A DNA stretch of 64,000 nt from Cytophagaceae bacterium. GTDB taxonomy: Bacteria; Bacteroidota; Bacteroidia; Cytophagales; Cyclobacteriaceae. The notes below the pieces were generated by a model, which did not search any database, was not told where the DNA came from, and worked only from the letters and a program-made list of their open reading frames with translations. Shown here one piece after another: positions 54,350 through 62,196 of the stretch (its first letter is position 1; each line of letters begins with the position of its first letter). Position numbers and translations under genes: made by a program. The DNA is taken from the NCBI GenBank assembly GCA_006969745.1, contig CP030886.1, positions 2,577,234 to 2,641,233 on the forward strand, in the 5' to 3' direction.

Positions 54350-54935
54350 TATGTGAGATGGGGAGTTCCAATTGCCCTAGATCAAGCATGGCGTTGATCA
54401 AGCTTACTTTTTGAAAAGACGAAATATCCTCGGTTGTGATCTCTTGCTCCTGAATTTTTCCTTCGTTGAGTAACTGTGTCCTTCTAACACCATTTAACAA
54501 AGGTGTGTCCGGGGTAACCCAATTGATGCCATCCCAAAATGCAAGGTTGAAATACGATCCATCGGTGATGTGATTATCAATAGCAATAATGATGTCGTCA
54601 GCAGATGCTAGCTCAACTAAATCGTTGATTTTATCCCTGCTCTCATATTTAACTGAGTAATCAAAGAGCTCGGTATGAACGATTTCAAGTGTTTGTATTT
54701 TACGCTGATGATATTCTGCAAACTCAAGATCATAGGCGGCATCTTCAGAGTCCATATCATAGACCATTCGTACTTTGAATATCCCATCCATTTTTAAATC
54801 AGGCAGAATCTGATTCAGATTGTGAGAATAAGTTTCGACGTTGTACTTTTTGAAGACACTGTCTATCCGTGCTTGATGAAGAGGGAGATTTAGATATTCT
54901 CCATCCTTAAATTGAATGCTTTCTATGAATCGCAT
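54339..54935 (-). CDS. Class IV aminotransferase fold protein, candidate 4-amino-4-deoxychorismate lyase
   Basis: A 198-residue PLP-fold type IV protein. It starts FIESIQFKDGEYLNLPLHQARI, has a candidate PLP lysine in YESRDKIND (Lys102) and a phosphate/substrate segment near HITDGSYFNLAFWDG. ADC lyase (PabC) and branched-chain aminotransferases share this fold, but both are usually 260-300 residues long. The short length here, about 70 residues less, is characteristic of a Bacteroidota PabC-like group. A pabB gene is found six kilobases away in the window, which fits. Function is therefore inferred, not certain. Its 3' end overlaps the CHASE2 gene. Confidence 0.7.
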   Translation of the reverse strand: MRFIESIQFKDGEYLNLPLHQARIDSVFKKYNVETYSHNLNQILPDLKMDGIFKVRMVYDMDSEDAAYDLEFAEYHQRKIQTLEIVHTELFDYSVKYESRDKINDLVELASADDIIIAIDNHITDGSYFNLAFWDGINWVTPDTPLLNGVRRTQLLNEGKIQEQEITTEDISSFQKVSLINAMLDLGQLELPISHINF

Positions 54936-54944
54936 GAAGCTGAA

Positions 54945-56051
54945 CTAAGCAGCTTGTACTGACCCTACTTTCAAGTCTTTTGCACTTCCCATTTCTCTCA
55001 TGTGTCTGAAGTGACTGGCAACAGCCGCACCGAAAGATGGAAAAGCATAATATGGCAGGTCAAATTCTTTTACAGTTTGCTGCACAAACTTGGAGATGGC
55101 AGGATAATGAACATGGCAAATATCCGGAAAGAGGTGATGCTCAATCTGAAAGTTTAGCCCACCTAGAAACCAAGAAAGGACTTTATGGTCCATGCCATAA
55201 TTGCAGGTAGTTCTTAATTGATGAACCACCCAGCTATGTTTCACATGCTCTGATTCTCCCTTGAAAAATTCAGCTGGCTCCACTACGTGAGCTGTCTGGA
55301 ATATCATTGCCAGCATAATACCGGTGATACAATGCGATACAAAAATCATCACAATAGTAATCCATGCAGGAATCGGTATTAACATCACTGGAAGAGCAAG
55401 GAAAACAACCCAGTAGAATACTTTTCTCAAGACAATCAAGGCAAACTCCTTAGGGAAATCAGCTTTCTTAATTAGACCTTCTCTTCGATAATCAAACGCT
55501 TTAATGAAATCTTTAGTGGTGATCCATTCAAGCAAGGGCACGCAGTAGAAAATAGGAGCATAAATATGCTGGAATCTATGAAACCACTTATGAGGCTGGT
55601 TTTTAGAATATCTAAAAACAAACCTTGGTAGAATATCTTCATCCGTTTCTTCAATATTGGTATATGTGTGGTGAAGTACATTGTGCTGAATGTGCCATAT
55701 CAGACGATCTACGCCAACTATAGCAGCGGAAAATTCCATGATGGCATTCATAGACTTCTTCTTAAAATAAGAGCCGTGGATGGAGTCATGCATGATCGTG
55801 GTACCAATAAAAGCTTTTCCTACTCCCATCACCATCCAAAGTCCCATTAAAAGGAAAAGATTGGTAAAACCAGCTGAAATCAATAAGAAATAAGGAACCA
55901 AGTACATGGACAATATGACGATAGTCTTCACAATCATCTTGGTATTGGCATTCCTTTGGATCTCGTTATCCAAAAAATAATCGTTTACACGTTTCCGCAT
56001 TGCTGCAGCAAACTCTCTGTCAAGCTTATTTTCGAATTTGTATCTGATCAT
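54945..56051 (-). CDS. Membrane fatty acid desaturase (front-end type)
   Basis: A 368-residue di-iron desaturase. The three histidine boxes are HDSIH (H88-H92), HNVLHH (H123-H128) and QIEHH (Q302-H306). A Gln-x-x-His-His third box is typical of delta-5/6-like front-end desaturases, though this protein lacks the N-terminal cytochrome b5 domain of eukaryotic members. Four hydrophobic segments lie at about 40-76 and 205-250. It introduces double bonds in membrane acyl chains, possibly for fluidity control; the regiospecificity cannot be told. It has a good promoter 70 bases upstream and is divergent from the BNR gene. Confidence 0.87.
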   Translation of the reverse strand: MIRYKFENKLDREFAAAMRKRVNDYFLDNEIQRNANTKMIVKTIVILSMYLVPYFLLISAGFTNLFLLMGLWMVMGVGKAFIGTTIMHDSIHGSYFKKKSMNAIMEFSAAIVGVDRLIWHIQHNVLHHTYTNIEETDEDILPRFVFRYSKNQPHKWFHRFQHIYAPIFYCVPLLEWITTKDFIKAFDYRREGLIKKADFPKEFALIVLRKVFYWVVFLALPVMLIPIPAWITIVMIFVSHCITGIMLAMIFQTAHVVEPAEFFKGESEHVKHSWVVHQLRTTCNYGMDHKVLSWFLGGLNFQIEHHLFPDICHVHYPAISKFVQQTVKEFDLPYYAFPSFGAAVASHFRHMREMGSAKDLKVGSVQAA

Positions 56052-56120
56052 GCTCCCTATAGTTTCATTTTTAGTCTAACACCCCTAAATGGAAGATGTT
56101 TTAATAAAAATTTCGAAGCG

Positions 56121-56150
56121 CAAAGTTACCAAGAAAAGACTGATAGTCAA
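56121..56150 (-). promoter_or_regulatory. Predicted desaturase promoter
   Basis: On the minus strand TTG (56150-56148) and TAACTTTG (56128-56121) stand 19 bases apart, matching the Bacteroidota consensus. The leader to the ATG at 56051 would be about 63 bases. Confidence 0.65.
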
Positions 56151-56160
56151 TAGAATACAT

Positions 56161-56176
56161 CGGTACTTAAGCACCG
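56161..56176. promoter_or_regulatory. 16-bp near-palindrome in the divergent desaturase/BNR region
   Basis: CGGTACTTAAGCACCG is palindromic apart from one position (A against C). It lies just upstream of the desaturase promoter, in the 232-base region between two divergent genes. An operator is possible but not proven. Confidence 0.35.
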
Positions 56177-56283
56177 TATAACGAGTATTCACCGCTCCAA
56201 AAATGGTGCTACCACCCATCAATCGAAGTAAATGATTAATCATTTTCTTGACTAAATTTAGATGAAACCTAAACCTTAAAATC

Positions 56284-59200
56284 ATGAAACGTTCTTTTCT
56301 CACCCTCATCAGTATAGTATTGCTGATGCTAGCATCAACTACAGATGCTCAAAGAAGAAATTCTAATAATTCAGTTAAGCCGATTGACAGTAAGCTGTTT
56401 TCCAATTTCAAGTTTAGAAATATTGGTCCTGCCTTTATGTCCGGTCGAATTGTAGATCTGGCCATCGACCCGACCAATGAAAATGTCTGGTATGTTGCAG
56501 TAGGGTCAGGAGGCGTCTGGAAGACCAAAAATGCAGGAACCACATTCGAGCCAATATTCGACGATCAGCCGGTCTATTCCATCGGGTGTGTCACCTTAGA
56601 TCCCAATAATCCATACACCGTTTGGGTTGGTACTGGTGAAAATGTAGGAGGCAGACATGCTGGCTTTGGAGATGGTATTTATCGCAGTGATGATGGCGGT
56701 GCCAGTTGGTCCAACATGGGCCTGAAAAATTCTGAACATATCTCTAAAATCATTGTACATCCGAATAATTCTGATGTGATCATGGTGGCTTCACAAGGAC
56801 CGCTTTGGAGCCCGGGAGGTGAAAGAGGCTTTTTCAAATCGACTGACGGAGGAAAGACCTGGAAAAAAACGCTTGGTGATAATCAATACACGGGAGTGAC
56901 GGATATGGTCATAGATCCAAGGAATCCGGATAGAGTATATGCAGTCACGTGGGAACACCACCGTACAATCGCAGCATGGATGGGTGGAGGTGAAAAATCC
57001 AGACTCTATGTAAGTGATGATGCCGGAGACACCTGGACACAGCTAAAAACCGGGTTGCCAGAAGGCAAATGGGGAAAAACCGGATTGGCCATTTCACCGA
57101 TCAATCCTGATGTGCTTTATGCTGCAATAGAGTTAAACAGAACAACCGGAGGCGTATGGAGATCAGATAATCGAGGTGGAAGTTGGACGAAAATGTCTGA
57201 TGCAGTTTCCGGAGCTACTGGCCCTCATTATTATCAAGAAATATATGCTTCGCCTCATAAGTTCGATCGCTTGTACATGATGAACAACCGACTGATGAAG
57301 TCAGAAGATGGTGGGAAGACTTTCGAAAATATGGACGAAACAGCAAAGCATGGAGACAATCATGCCATTGCATTCAAAAACTCTGATCCAAACTATGTAC
57401 TAGTTGGAACTGATGGTGGCGTTTATGAAACGTTTGATCTGGGTGCAAGCTGGAGGTTTATGGAGAATTTACCGCTTACGCAATTCTATAAGGTAGCTGT
57501 AGATGATGCTGAGCCATTTTATAATGTATATGGTGGTACACAAGACAATAGCACCGAAGGTGGGCCTGTGAGGACTGACAATCACCACGGGATTAGAAAT
57601 GCAGACTGGAAAGTGGTGCTTAACTGGGATGGACATCAGCCGGCGACAGAGCCCGGAAATCCGAATATCATGTATGGCCAGCGCCAACAAGGAACACTTT
57701 CTAGAATTGACCTGGCTACCGGTGAGGTAACGGACGTAATGCCACAGCCGGGGCCCGATGAAGACTATGAAAGATACAATTGGGATGCGCCAATCTTGGT
57801 TTCTCCTCATGATCCGGCGACCATTTATCATGGATCTCAAAGACTTTGGAAATCTACCAATCGTGGAGACAGCTGGACTGCTTTGTCTGGAGATCTAACA
57901 CGAGACCAGGAGCGCGTAGCATTGCCAATCATGGGACGTACCCAAAGCTGGGATTCACCTTGGGATGTTGGAGCTATGTCCAATTTCAATACGATCACAT
58001 CTATTGCTGTTTCGCCTCAAAATGAGAAAGTAATTTTCATAGGCACAGATGATGGTCTTATTCAGGTGACGAGTGATGAAGGAGCGACCTGGAAGAAAAT
58101 AGAAGTGAGTGCGATGGGAGTACCAGCAAGGTGCTACGTGAATGATGTAAAAGCGGATTTATTTGATGAAAACACCCTTTATGTAGCCTTAGACAATCAC
58201 AAAGAAGGCGATTATAGACCTTATTTAGTAAAAAGTATAGATAAGGGAGCAAGCTGGACACGCATTGAAAATGGATTTGGGACAAAGAATCTGGTGTGGC
58301 GAATTGTGCAAGATCATGTAAATAAAGACCTGATGTTTGCAGCAACTGAGTTTGGTGTGTATGTGACGGTTGATGGCGCTAAAAGCTGGACTAAACTTGC
58401 CGCAGGCATCCCTACGATTTCTTTCAGAGATTTAGCTATTCAGCGTAGAGAAAATGATTTGGTTGCGGCATCTTTCGGACGAGGGTTCTACGTATTGGAT
58501 GATTATACGGCACTTCGAAATGTGAATAAAAATCAGATTAACGAGTCAGCCACACTATTTAAACCAAGAAAAGCCTGGTGGTATATCGAACGTTCGACGA
58601 TGGATTTTGATGATGCAAGAGGATCGCAAGGCTCGCAACTTTACCTCGCGCCCAATCCCGATTTTGGAGCTGTTTTCACCTACTATTTAAAAGAGGAACT
58701 TAAGAGTCTGGAAGATCAACGGCAAGAGAGGGAGAAAGGCCAAAACGGTAATATTCCATTTCCGGGATGGGATGCATTGGAAGACGAAACCCGTGAGATT
58801 GATCCTTTTGTCTATGTGGAAATCAAAGATCAGCAAGGCAACGTGGTGAATAGAGTGCAAGCACCAAATAAGAAAGGATTTAACAGGGTAGCCTGGAACT
58901 TGAGAGTAGGAGGTACGGAAGCTCTGACCTTGAATGGAAATACACAGGAACTCAATGGTCTACTTTGCGCACCTGGAATGTATACTGCTACCTTAAATAA
59001 ATATGAGCGAGGAGCATTTGCTCAGCTGGCGGGACCGGTGGATGTGGAAGTAACACCATTGAGGGACGGAACGCTGGAAGGCAGCCCGATGGATGAAGTG
59101 GTTGCTTTTTGGAGAGCATATGAAGATTTAGGAAGAGACGTTGGTGCAACAGCTATTCAATTATCGAATGCCCGAAAAACAGCAGATAAATTATTTGTTG

Positions 59201-59535
59201 CGGCTAGAAAGGCCAACGTAGGAAATGAGGTGATGAGTGAAATTGTGGCCATGAAAAAAGAGCTTGATAAATTGGACACGGAGCTCAACGGTCATCCGGC
59301 TAAAAACCAGATTGGTGAACGCAGCAAGCCTACCATAGGTGGTAGATTATTTGCTTTAAATCGTGGTATTTCCATCTCAACTTATGGACCGACCGAGACA
59401 CATAAAGCAACCATGCAGATTATCAAGGATCAATTGGGAGCTATGAACACTAAGCTTCAAGCTCAGCAAGCGAAAGCTTCAAGTCTGGCAGACCAGATAA
59501 AAGCTGCCGGAGGCTCCTGGATAGAGGGGCAGTGA
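56284..59535 (+). CDS. Secreted Asp-box (BNR) beta-propeller protein, sortilin-like
   Basis: A 1083-residue protein with a signal peptide (ending ASTTDAQ). About nine Asp-box hairpins are visible (SDDGGASW, STDGGKTW, SDDAGDTW, SDNRGGSW, SEDGGKTF, STNRGDSW, TSDEGATW, SIDKGASW, TVDGAKSW), which indicates large propellers like those of the VPS10/sortilin and BNR families. The last third (about 770-1083) is different: a beta domain (VYVEIKDQQGNVVNRVQAPNKKGF, resembling a FlgD-like segment) followed by helices (about 960-1083). Automatic labels for this family often say glycosyl hydrolase, but no catalytic residues for that are evident. It is probably a surface protein of unknown activity. Confidence 0.82.
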   Translation: MKRSFLTLISIVLLMLASTTDAQRRNSNNSVKPIDSKLFSNFKFRNIGPAFMSGRIVDLAIDPTNENVWYVAVGSGGVWKTKNAGTTFEPIFDDQPVYSIGCVTLDPNNPYTVWVGTGENVGGRHAGFGDGIYRSDDGGASWSNMGLKNSEHISKIIVHPNNSDVIMVASQGPLWSPGGERGFFKSTDGGKTWKKTLGDNQYTGVTDMVIDPRNPDRVYAVTWEHHRTIAAWMGGGEKSRLYVSDDAGDTWTQLKTGLPEGKWGKTGLAISPINPDVLYAAIELNRTTGGVWRSDNRGGSWTKMSDAVSGATGPHYYQEIYASPHKFDRLYMMNNRLMKSEDGGKTFENMDETAKHGDNHAIAFKNSDPNYVLVGTDGGVYETFDLGASWRFMENLPLTQFYKVAVDDAEPFYNVYGGTQDNSTEGGPVRTDNHHGIRNADWKVVLNWDGHQPATEPGNPNIMYGQRQQGTLSRIDLATGEVTDVMPQPGPDEDYERYNWDAPILVSPHDPATIYHGSQRLWKSTNRGDSWTALSGDLTRDQERVALPIMGRTQSWDSPWDVGAMSNFNTITSIAVSPQNEKVIFIGTDDGLIQVTSDEGATWKKIEVSAMGVPARCYVNDVKADLFDENTLYVALDNHKEGDYRPYLVKSIDKGASWTRIENGFGTKNLVWRIVQDHVNKDLMFAATEFGVYVTVDGAKSWTKLAAGIPTISFRDLAIQRRENDLVAASFGRGFYVLDDYTALRNVNKNQINESATLFKPRKAWWYIERSTMDFDDARGSQGSQLYLAPNPDFGAVFTYYLKEELKSLEDQRQEREKGQNGNIPFPGWDALEDETREIDPFVYVEIKDQQGNVVNRVQAPNKKGFNRVAWNLRVGGTEALTLNGNTQELNGLLCAPGMYTATLNKYERGAFAQLAGPVDVEVTPLRDGTLEGSPMDEVVAFWRAYEDLGRDVGATAIQLSNARKTADKLFVAARKANVGNEVMSEIVAMKKELDKLDTELNGHPAKNQIGERSKPTIGGRLFALNRGISISTYGPTETHKATMQIIKDQLGAMNTKLQAQQAKASSLADQIKAAGGSWIEGQ

Positions 59536-59552
59536 GATAGACTGAAAGAATA

Positions 59553-59585
59553 AGGGCAACCTCGAAGATCGGGGTTGCCTTTTCA
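59553..59585 (+). terminator. Terminator after the BNR gene
   Basis: AGGGCAACCTC (59553-59563) pairs with GGGGTTGCCTT (59571-59581) in an 11-bp stem with two wobble pairs, loop of seven, followed by TTTTC. It ends the BNR transcript. Confidence 0.8.
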
Positions 59586-59592
59586 TAAGATG

Positions 59593-59883
59593 TTAATTTG
59601 AGACTGGATTAATCGCTTCGATTTCAGAGTGCTTAATTTTTGATTCTTCTTCTATGTCATAATCATCCTGAATGCCTAACCAGAATTTTGGAGAGTTGCC
59701 GAAATATTTGCTCAGTCTTAAAGCTGTGTCTGTAGAAATTGCCCTTTTCTTATTAAGAATTTGACTGATCCTCGTTTGAGGTACGCCTATATCTGCAGAT
59801 AATTTATATGCTGAGATTTTCATCGGCTTCAGAAACTCTTCGAGGAGGATTTCGCCTGGGTGTACGTTTAATAATGTTTCCAT
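59593..59883 (-). CDS. higA: HigA-family antitoxin
   Basis: A 96-residue XRE-type antitoxin: start with the HPGEILLEEFLKPMKISAYKLSADIGV segment and helix-turn-helix (SADIGVPQTRISQILNKKRAISTDTALRLSKYFGNSPKFWL). This is the VapI/HigA pattern of type II systems, which neutralises HigB and represses the operon. It lies directly downstream of higB on the minus strand with one base between them, the usual toxin-first order of HigBA. The last residues (about 78-96, rich in Glu and Ile) are a short tail. It is the last gene before the terminator of the BNR gene on the other strand. Confidence 0.9.
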   Translation of the reverse strand: METLLNVHPGEILLEEFLKPMKISAYKLSADIGVPQTRISQILNKKRAISTDTALRLSKYFGNSPKFWLGIQDDYDIEEESKIKHSEIEAINPVSN

Positions 59884-59884
59884 T

Positions 59885-60166
59885 TTAGTGATAATCTACG
59901 ATTTGAACTTCTAAAGCAGCTCCATTTTCCCATTTAAAAATAATACGCCACTGACTATTGATCCGAATGCTGTAAAAACCCTTAAGGTTTCCAATAAGCT
60001 TTTCTAATCTATTGGAAGGAGGGATTTTTAAATCGGATAAACTTTGAGAATTGTTTAGCATTCTTAATTTTCGTCTTCCAATTTGTTGCATATCCATTGG
60101 CCATTTTTTTATCCTAACCCCATTCCAAACACTTTCTGTTTCTTTTGATCCAAAGGATATAATCAT
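59885..60166 (-). CDS. higB: HigB-family toxin
   Basis: A 93-residue RelE-superfamily toxin. The family features are IQRKLRML-like GRRKLRMLNNSQSLSDLKIPPSNRLEKL, then GFYSIRINSQWRIIFKWENG and the ending VQIVDYH. HigB cuts mRNA on the ribosome; the Arg in the SIRINSQWRI segment and the final His are typical active-site-type residues. The ATG at 60166 opens the toxin-antitoxin pair. A short palindrome (TAACGTTA, 60185-60192) upstream may be the operator bound by HigA. No neighbouring mobile-element genes are evident. Confidence 0.88.
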   Translation of the reverse strand: MIISFGSKETESVWNGVRIKKWPMDMQQIGRRKLRMLNNSQSLSDLKIPPSNRLEKLIGNLKGFYSIRINSQWRIIFKWENGAALEVQIVDYH

Positions 60167-60184
60167 ACTGACGCGTAAAGTTAC

Positions 60185-60192
60185 TAACGTTA
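60185..60192. promoter_or_regulatory. Palindrome upstream of higBA, possible operator
   Basis: TAACGTTA is a perfect 8-bp palindrome 19 bases before the higB ATG, next to a TAACTTTA hexamer-type element on the minus strand. Autorepression through HigA is usual for such systems, so this is a candidate binding site; no second copy is seen. Confidence 0.35.
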
Positions 60193-60208
60193 AAGGTAAG
60201 TAAAAGTT

Positions 60209-61177
60209 TTAAATAGCCAGATACACCTTATCCACCATCTCTTGATATTCTTTTTCAGCTTCGCTAAATGAAGTAATGCCACCGCCGCTGCAATAAATGA
60301 GTTGGCCTTCTTCTTTTTTGATGAAGCGAATCATCACGCCTGTATTCAGTGATTCACCATCAAAGTGACCGCATATTCCTGTATAAAAGCCACGATCATA
60401 ATTCTCCGCTTTCTCGATGATTTTAATGGTTTCCGGTTTGGGAGCGCCGGAGATGGATCCTGCAGGCAATAGTCGCGAAAGGATAGTGCCCAGATTTTCT
60501 TGCCAGTTTGACTCTAGCGTTCCTTTTACCTCAGAACTCACCTGGAGGAGTTTTTTATCACTCGTTTCCAACTCATCGATGTAACGAAACCTGGTCACTT
60601 CTACCTTATCTGCCACCTGACTCAAATCGTTTCGGATCAAGTCTACGATAGTCACATGCTCTGCTTTTTCTTTAATGTCCTCCAAAATGATTTGCTCCGC
60701 ATTTGGCATGTCAGCATCTATCGTCCCCTTCATTGGGTAGGAATAAATGTGTCCGCCCCGAATTTTCACGAAAGTCTCAGGGGAAAAAACGACAAATTCA
60801 CCTGGAACCAGAAGTTTGTATTTGGACGAAGAATAGTGGAATATCTCCTCAAGGGAAAGGGTGGTTTCTATTGGAGTTTCAAATGTCAGATTGGTCAAGA
60901 ATGAATTTCCGATATTGATTTGGTGAACCACTTGGTCAAACGCAAGCTTGAAGTCCATGAAAGGCAGGGGATGTTTGCTGAAGCCTACTTCTTGTGGCTT
61001 GAGGCTGGAAGTTTGAGGCTCTTCATTTATCGCTAATTGAAACGATTGTTTGGTGGTCTCAGATCTATCTTCCTCAATGCGCCAATTCTCTCCCAAAAAA
61101 TCACAGTAGAATGAGAATGCGTTACCTTGGGATCCAAGGGAATTAAGCTTCGTTATTGCCTGATTCTTTGTCAGCAT
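60209..61177 (-). CDS. pabB: Aminodeoxychorismate synthase component I
   Basis: A 322-residue chorismate-binding enzyme converting chorismate to 4-amino-4-deoxychorismate, toward PABA. The signature PMKGT with Lys150 (the lysine that forms a covalent adduct in PabB; TrpE/isochorismate synthases differ here) is present, as are the acidic IVDLIRNDLSQV segment, GSISGAPKPETIKIIEKAE and the C-terminal CSGGGITSFSEAEKEYQE. It is shorter than E. coli PabB (about 450 residues): the N-terminal part is reduced, as is usual in Bacteroidota. The ATG at 61177 is chosen over a TTG at 61192. It overlaps the DUF6787-like gene, and folP and the PabC-like gene in this window act in the same pathway. Confidence 0.93.
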   Translation of the reverse strand: MLTKNQAITKLNSLGSQGNAFSFYCDFLGENWRIEEDRSETTKQSFQLAINEEPQTSSLKPQEVGFSKHPLPFMDFKLAFDQVVHQINIGNSFLTNLTFETPIETTLSLEEIFHYSSSKYKLLVPGEFVVFSPETFVKIRGGHIYSYPMKGTIDADMPNAEQIILEDIKEKAEHVTIVDLIRNDLSQVADKVEVTRFRYIDELETSDKKLLQVSSEVKGTLESNWQENLGTILSRLLPAGSISGAPKPETIKIIEKAENYDRGFYTGICGHFDGESLNTGVMIRFIKKEEGQLIYCSGGGITSFSEAEKEYQEMVDKVYLAI

Positions 61178-61472
61178 CGAATTTAAAGCCAAACCTCCTT
61201 AGCATCTTTTGTTCGTATTTCCAGAAAAAGTCAAACTGTCTAAATAGGAAGCCGTAGCAGAGTAGAATGACGTTGTAAAATGGAAGTATGAGCACCCAGT
61301 AGGCTATTTGGAACCAAAGAGGACGCACTCCATCTTCAAACAATAAATTGATCAATGGTTTTTTTATCAATACTACGGTGGTACCTGTGCAAGCAAAAAC
61401 GATCATTATGATCACAAACTGCAAGTTGCTCTCAAGGCCCCATTTCTTTTTTAGTCGCTCAATCCAACTCAT
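61143..61472 (-). CDS. Small membrane protein, DUF6787-like
   Basis: A 109-residue protein with two hydrophobic segments (about 18-37, LQFVIIMIVFACTGTTVVLI, and about 53-76, QIAYWVLILPFYNVILLCYGF), a basic cytoplasmic start and a charged tail (RRFGFKFDADKES). Short Bacteroidota membrane proteins of this layout, with the RLKKKWGLESNLQ lead and the IAYWVLILPFYNV stretch, are known to me as DUF6787; the family name is moderately sure. No function is known. It overlaps rluA by 14 bases and pabB by 35 bases, so it is translated from one transcript with them. Confidence 0.75.
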   Translation of the reverse strand: MSWIERLKKKWGLESNLQFVIIMIVFACTGTTVVLIKKPLINLLFEDGVRPLWFQIAYWVLILPFYNVILLCYGFLFRQFDFFWKYEQKMLRRFGFKFDADKESGNNEA

Positions 61473-62142
61473 TGATGAATGCCTGAAAGTCAGGCCAATT
61501 TGGTTTAGAAATTACTTTTATCGGCTCTTTTTTCACCGGATGCTCAAATTCCAGCTTATAGGCATATAGGTCGATGCTCTTGTCTTGATTGGCTTTGGAG
61601 TTGCCATACTTAAGATCACCGCGTATCGAGGTTTTATTTTCTCGCATCTGAATACGTATCTGATGTGGTCTTCCGGTTTCAGGCATCACTTCCAGCAAAG
61701 AAATTTTACTGTGTGTTGCGATCATCCGATAAGAAAGGATTGCTTCCTTGGCATTGCCTTTCTTCTTGGTATACACATGGGCCTTATTCTTCTGAAAATC
61801 CTTATCGAGCCAGTGCTTCAATACTTTTTCTGAATCTTCCGGCACTCCTTCTACAATAGCCAGGTAGAATTTTTTGATCGTACGTTCACGAAATAGTTTG
61901 TTCATGCGCTCAAGCGCTTTTGAGGTTCGTGCGAAAATCACTAGTCCACCTACTGGCCGATCAAGCCTGTGACAAGGCTGACAAAAAACATTGCCGGGCT
62001 TATTGTATTTTCTTCGGATGTATTCGGTGGCCCAGCCTGTGAGTGTGCCGTCGCCAGTTTCATCTCCTTGCACCAACCATCCTGTCGGTTTTTCTACAAT
62101 CAGCAAATGATTGTCTTCGTATATAATTGTAGGCTTTGCCAT
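61459..62142 (-). CDS. RluA-family pseudouridine synthase
   Basis: A 227-residue enzyme that converts uridine to pseudouridine in rRNA or tRNA. The catalytic Asp61 stands in the HRLDRPVGGLVIFARTSKAL motif. VEKPTGWLVQG is the first conserved segment and the PETGRPHQIRIQM motif is typical of RluA. It lacks the N-terminal S4 domain of RluB/E/F and RluC/D types, so it is one of the short RluA-like members. The target position is unknown. It is the first gene of the unit rluA-DUF6787-pabB on the minus strand, 54 bases from the porP stop. Confidence 0.91.
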   Translation of the reverse strand: MAKPTIIYEDNHLLIVEKPTGWLVQGDETGDGTLTGWATEYIRRKYNKPGNVFCQPCHRLDRPVGGLVIFARTSKALERMNKLFRERTIKKFYLAIVEGVPEDSEKVLKHWLDKDFQKNKAHVYTKKKGNAKEAILSYRMIATHSKISLLEVMPETGRPHQIRIQMRENKTSIRGDLKYGNSKANQDKSIDLYAYKLEFEHPVKKEPIKVISKPNWPDFQAFINELD

Positions 62143-62196
62143 CGGGCGGCAAAATTAAGCGATAGTATGATGCCAAACATAGCTTAAGAGAAAAGC

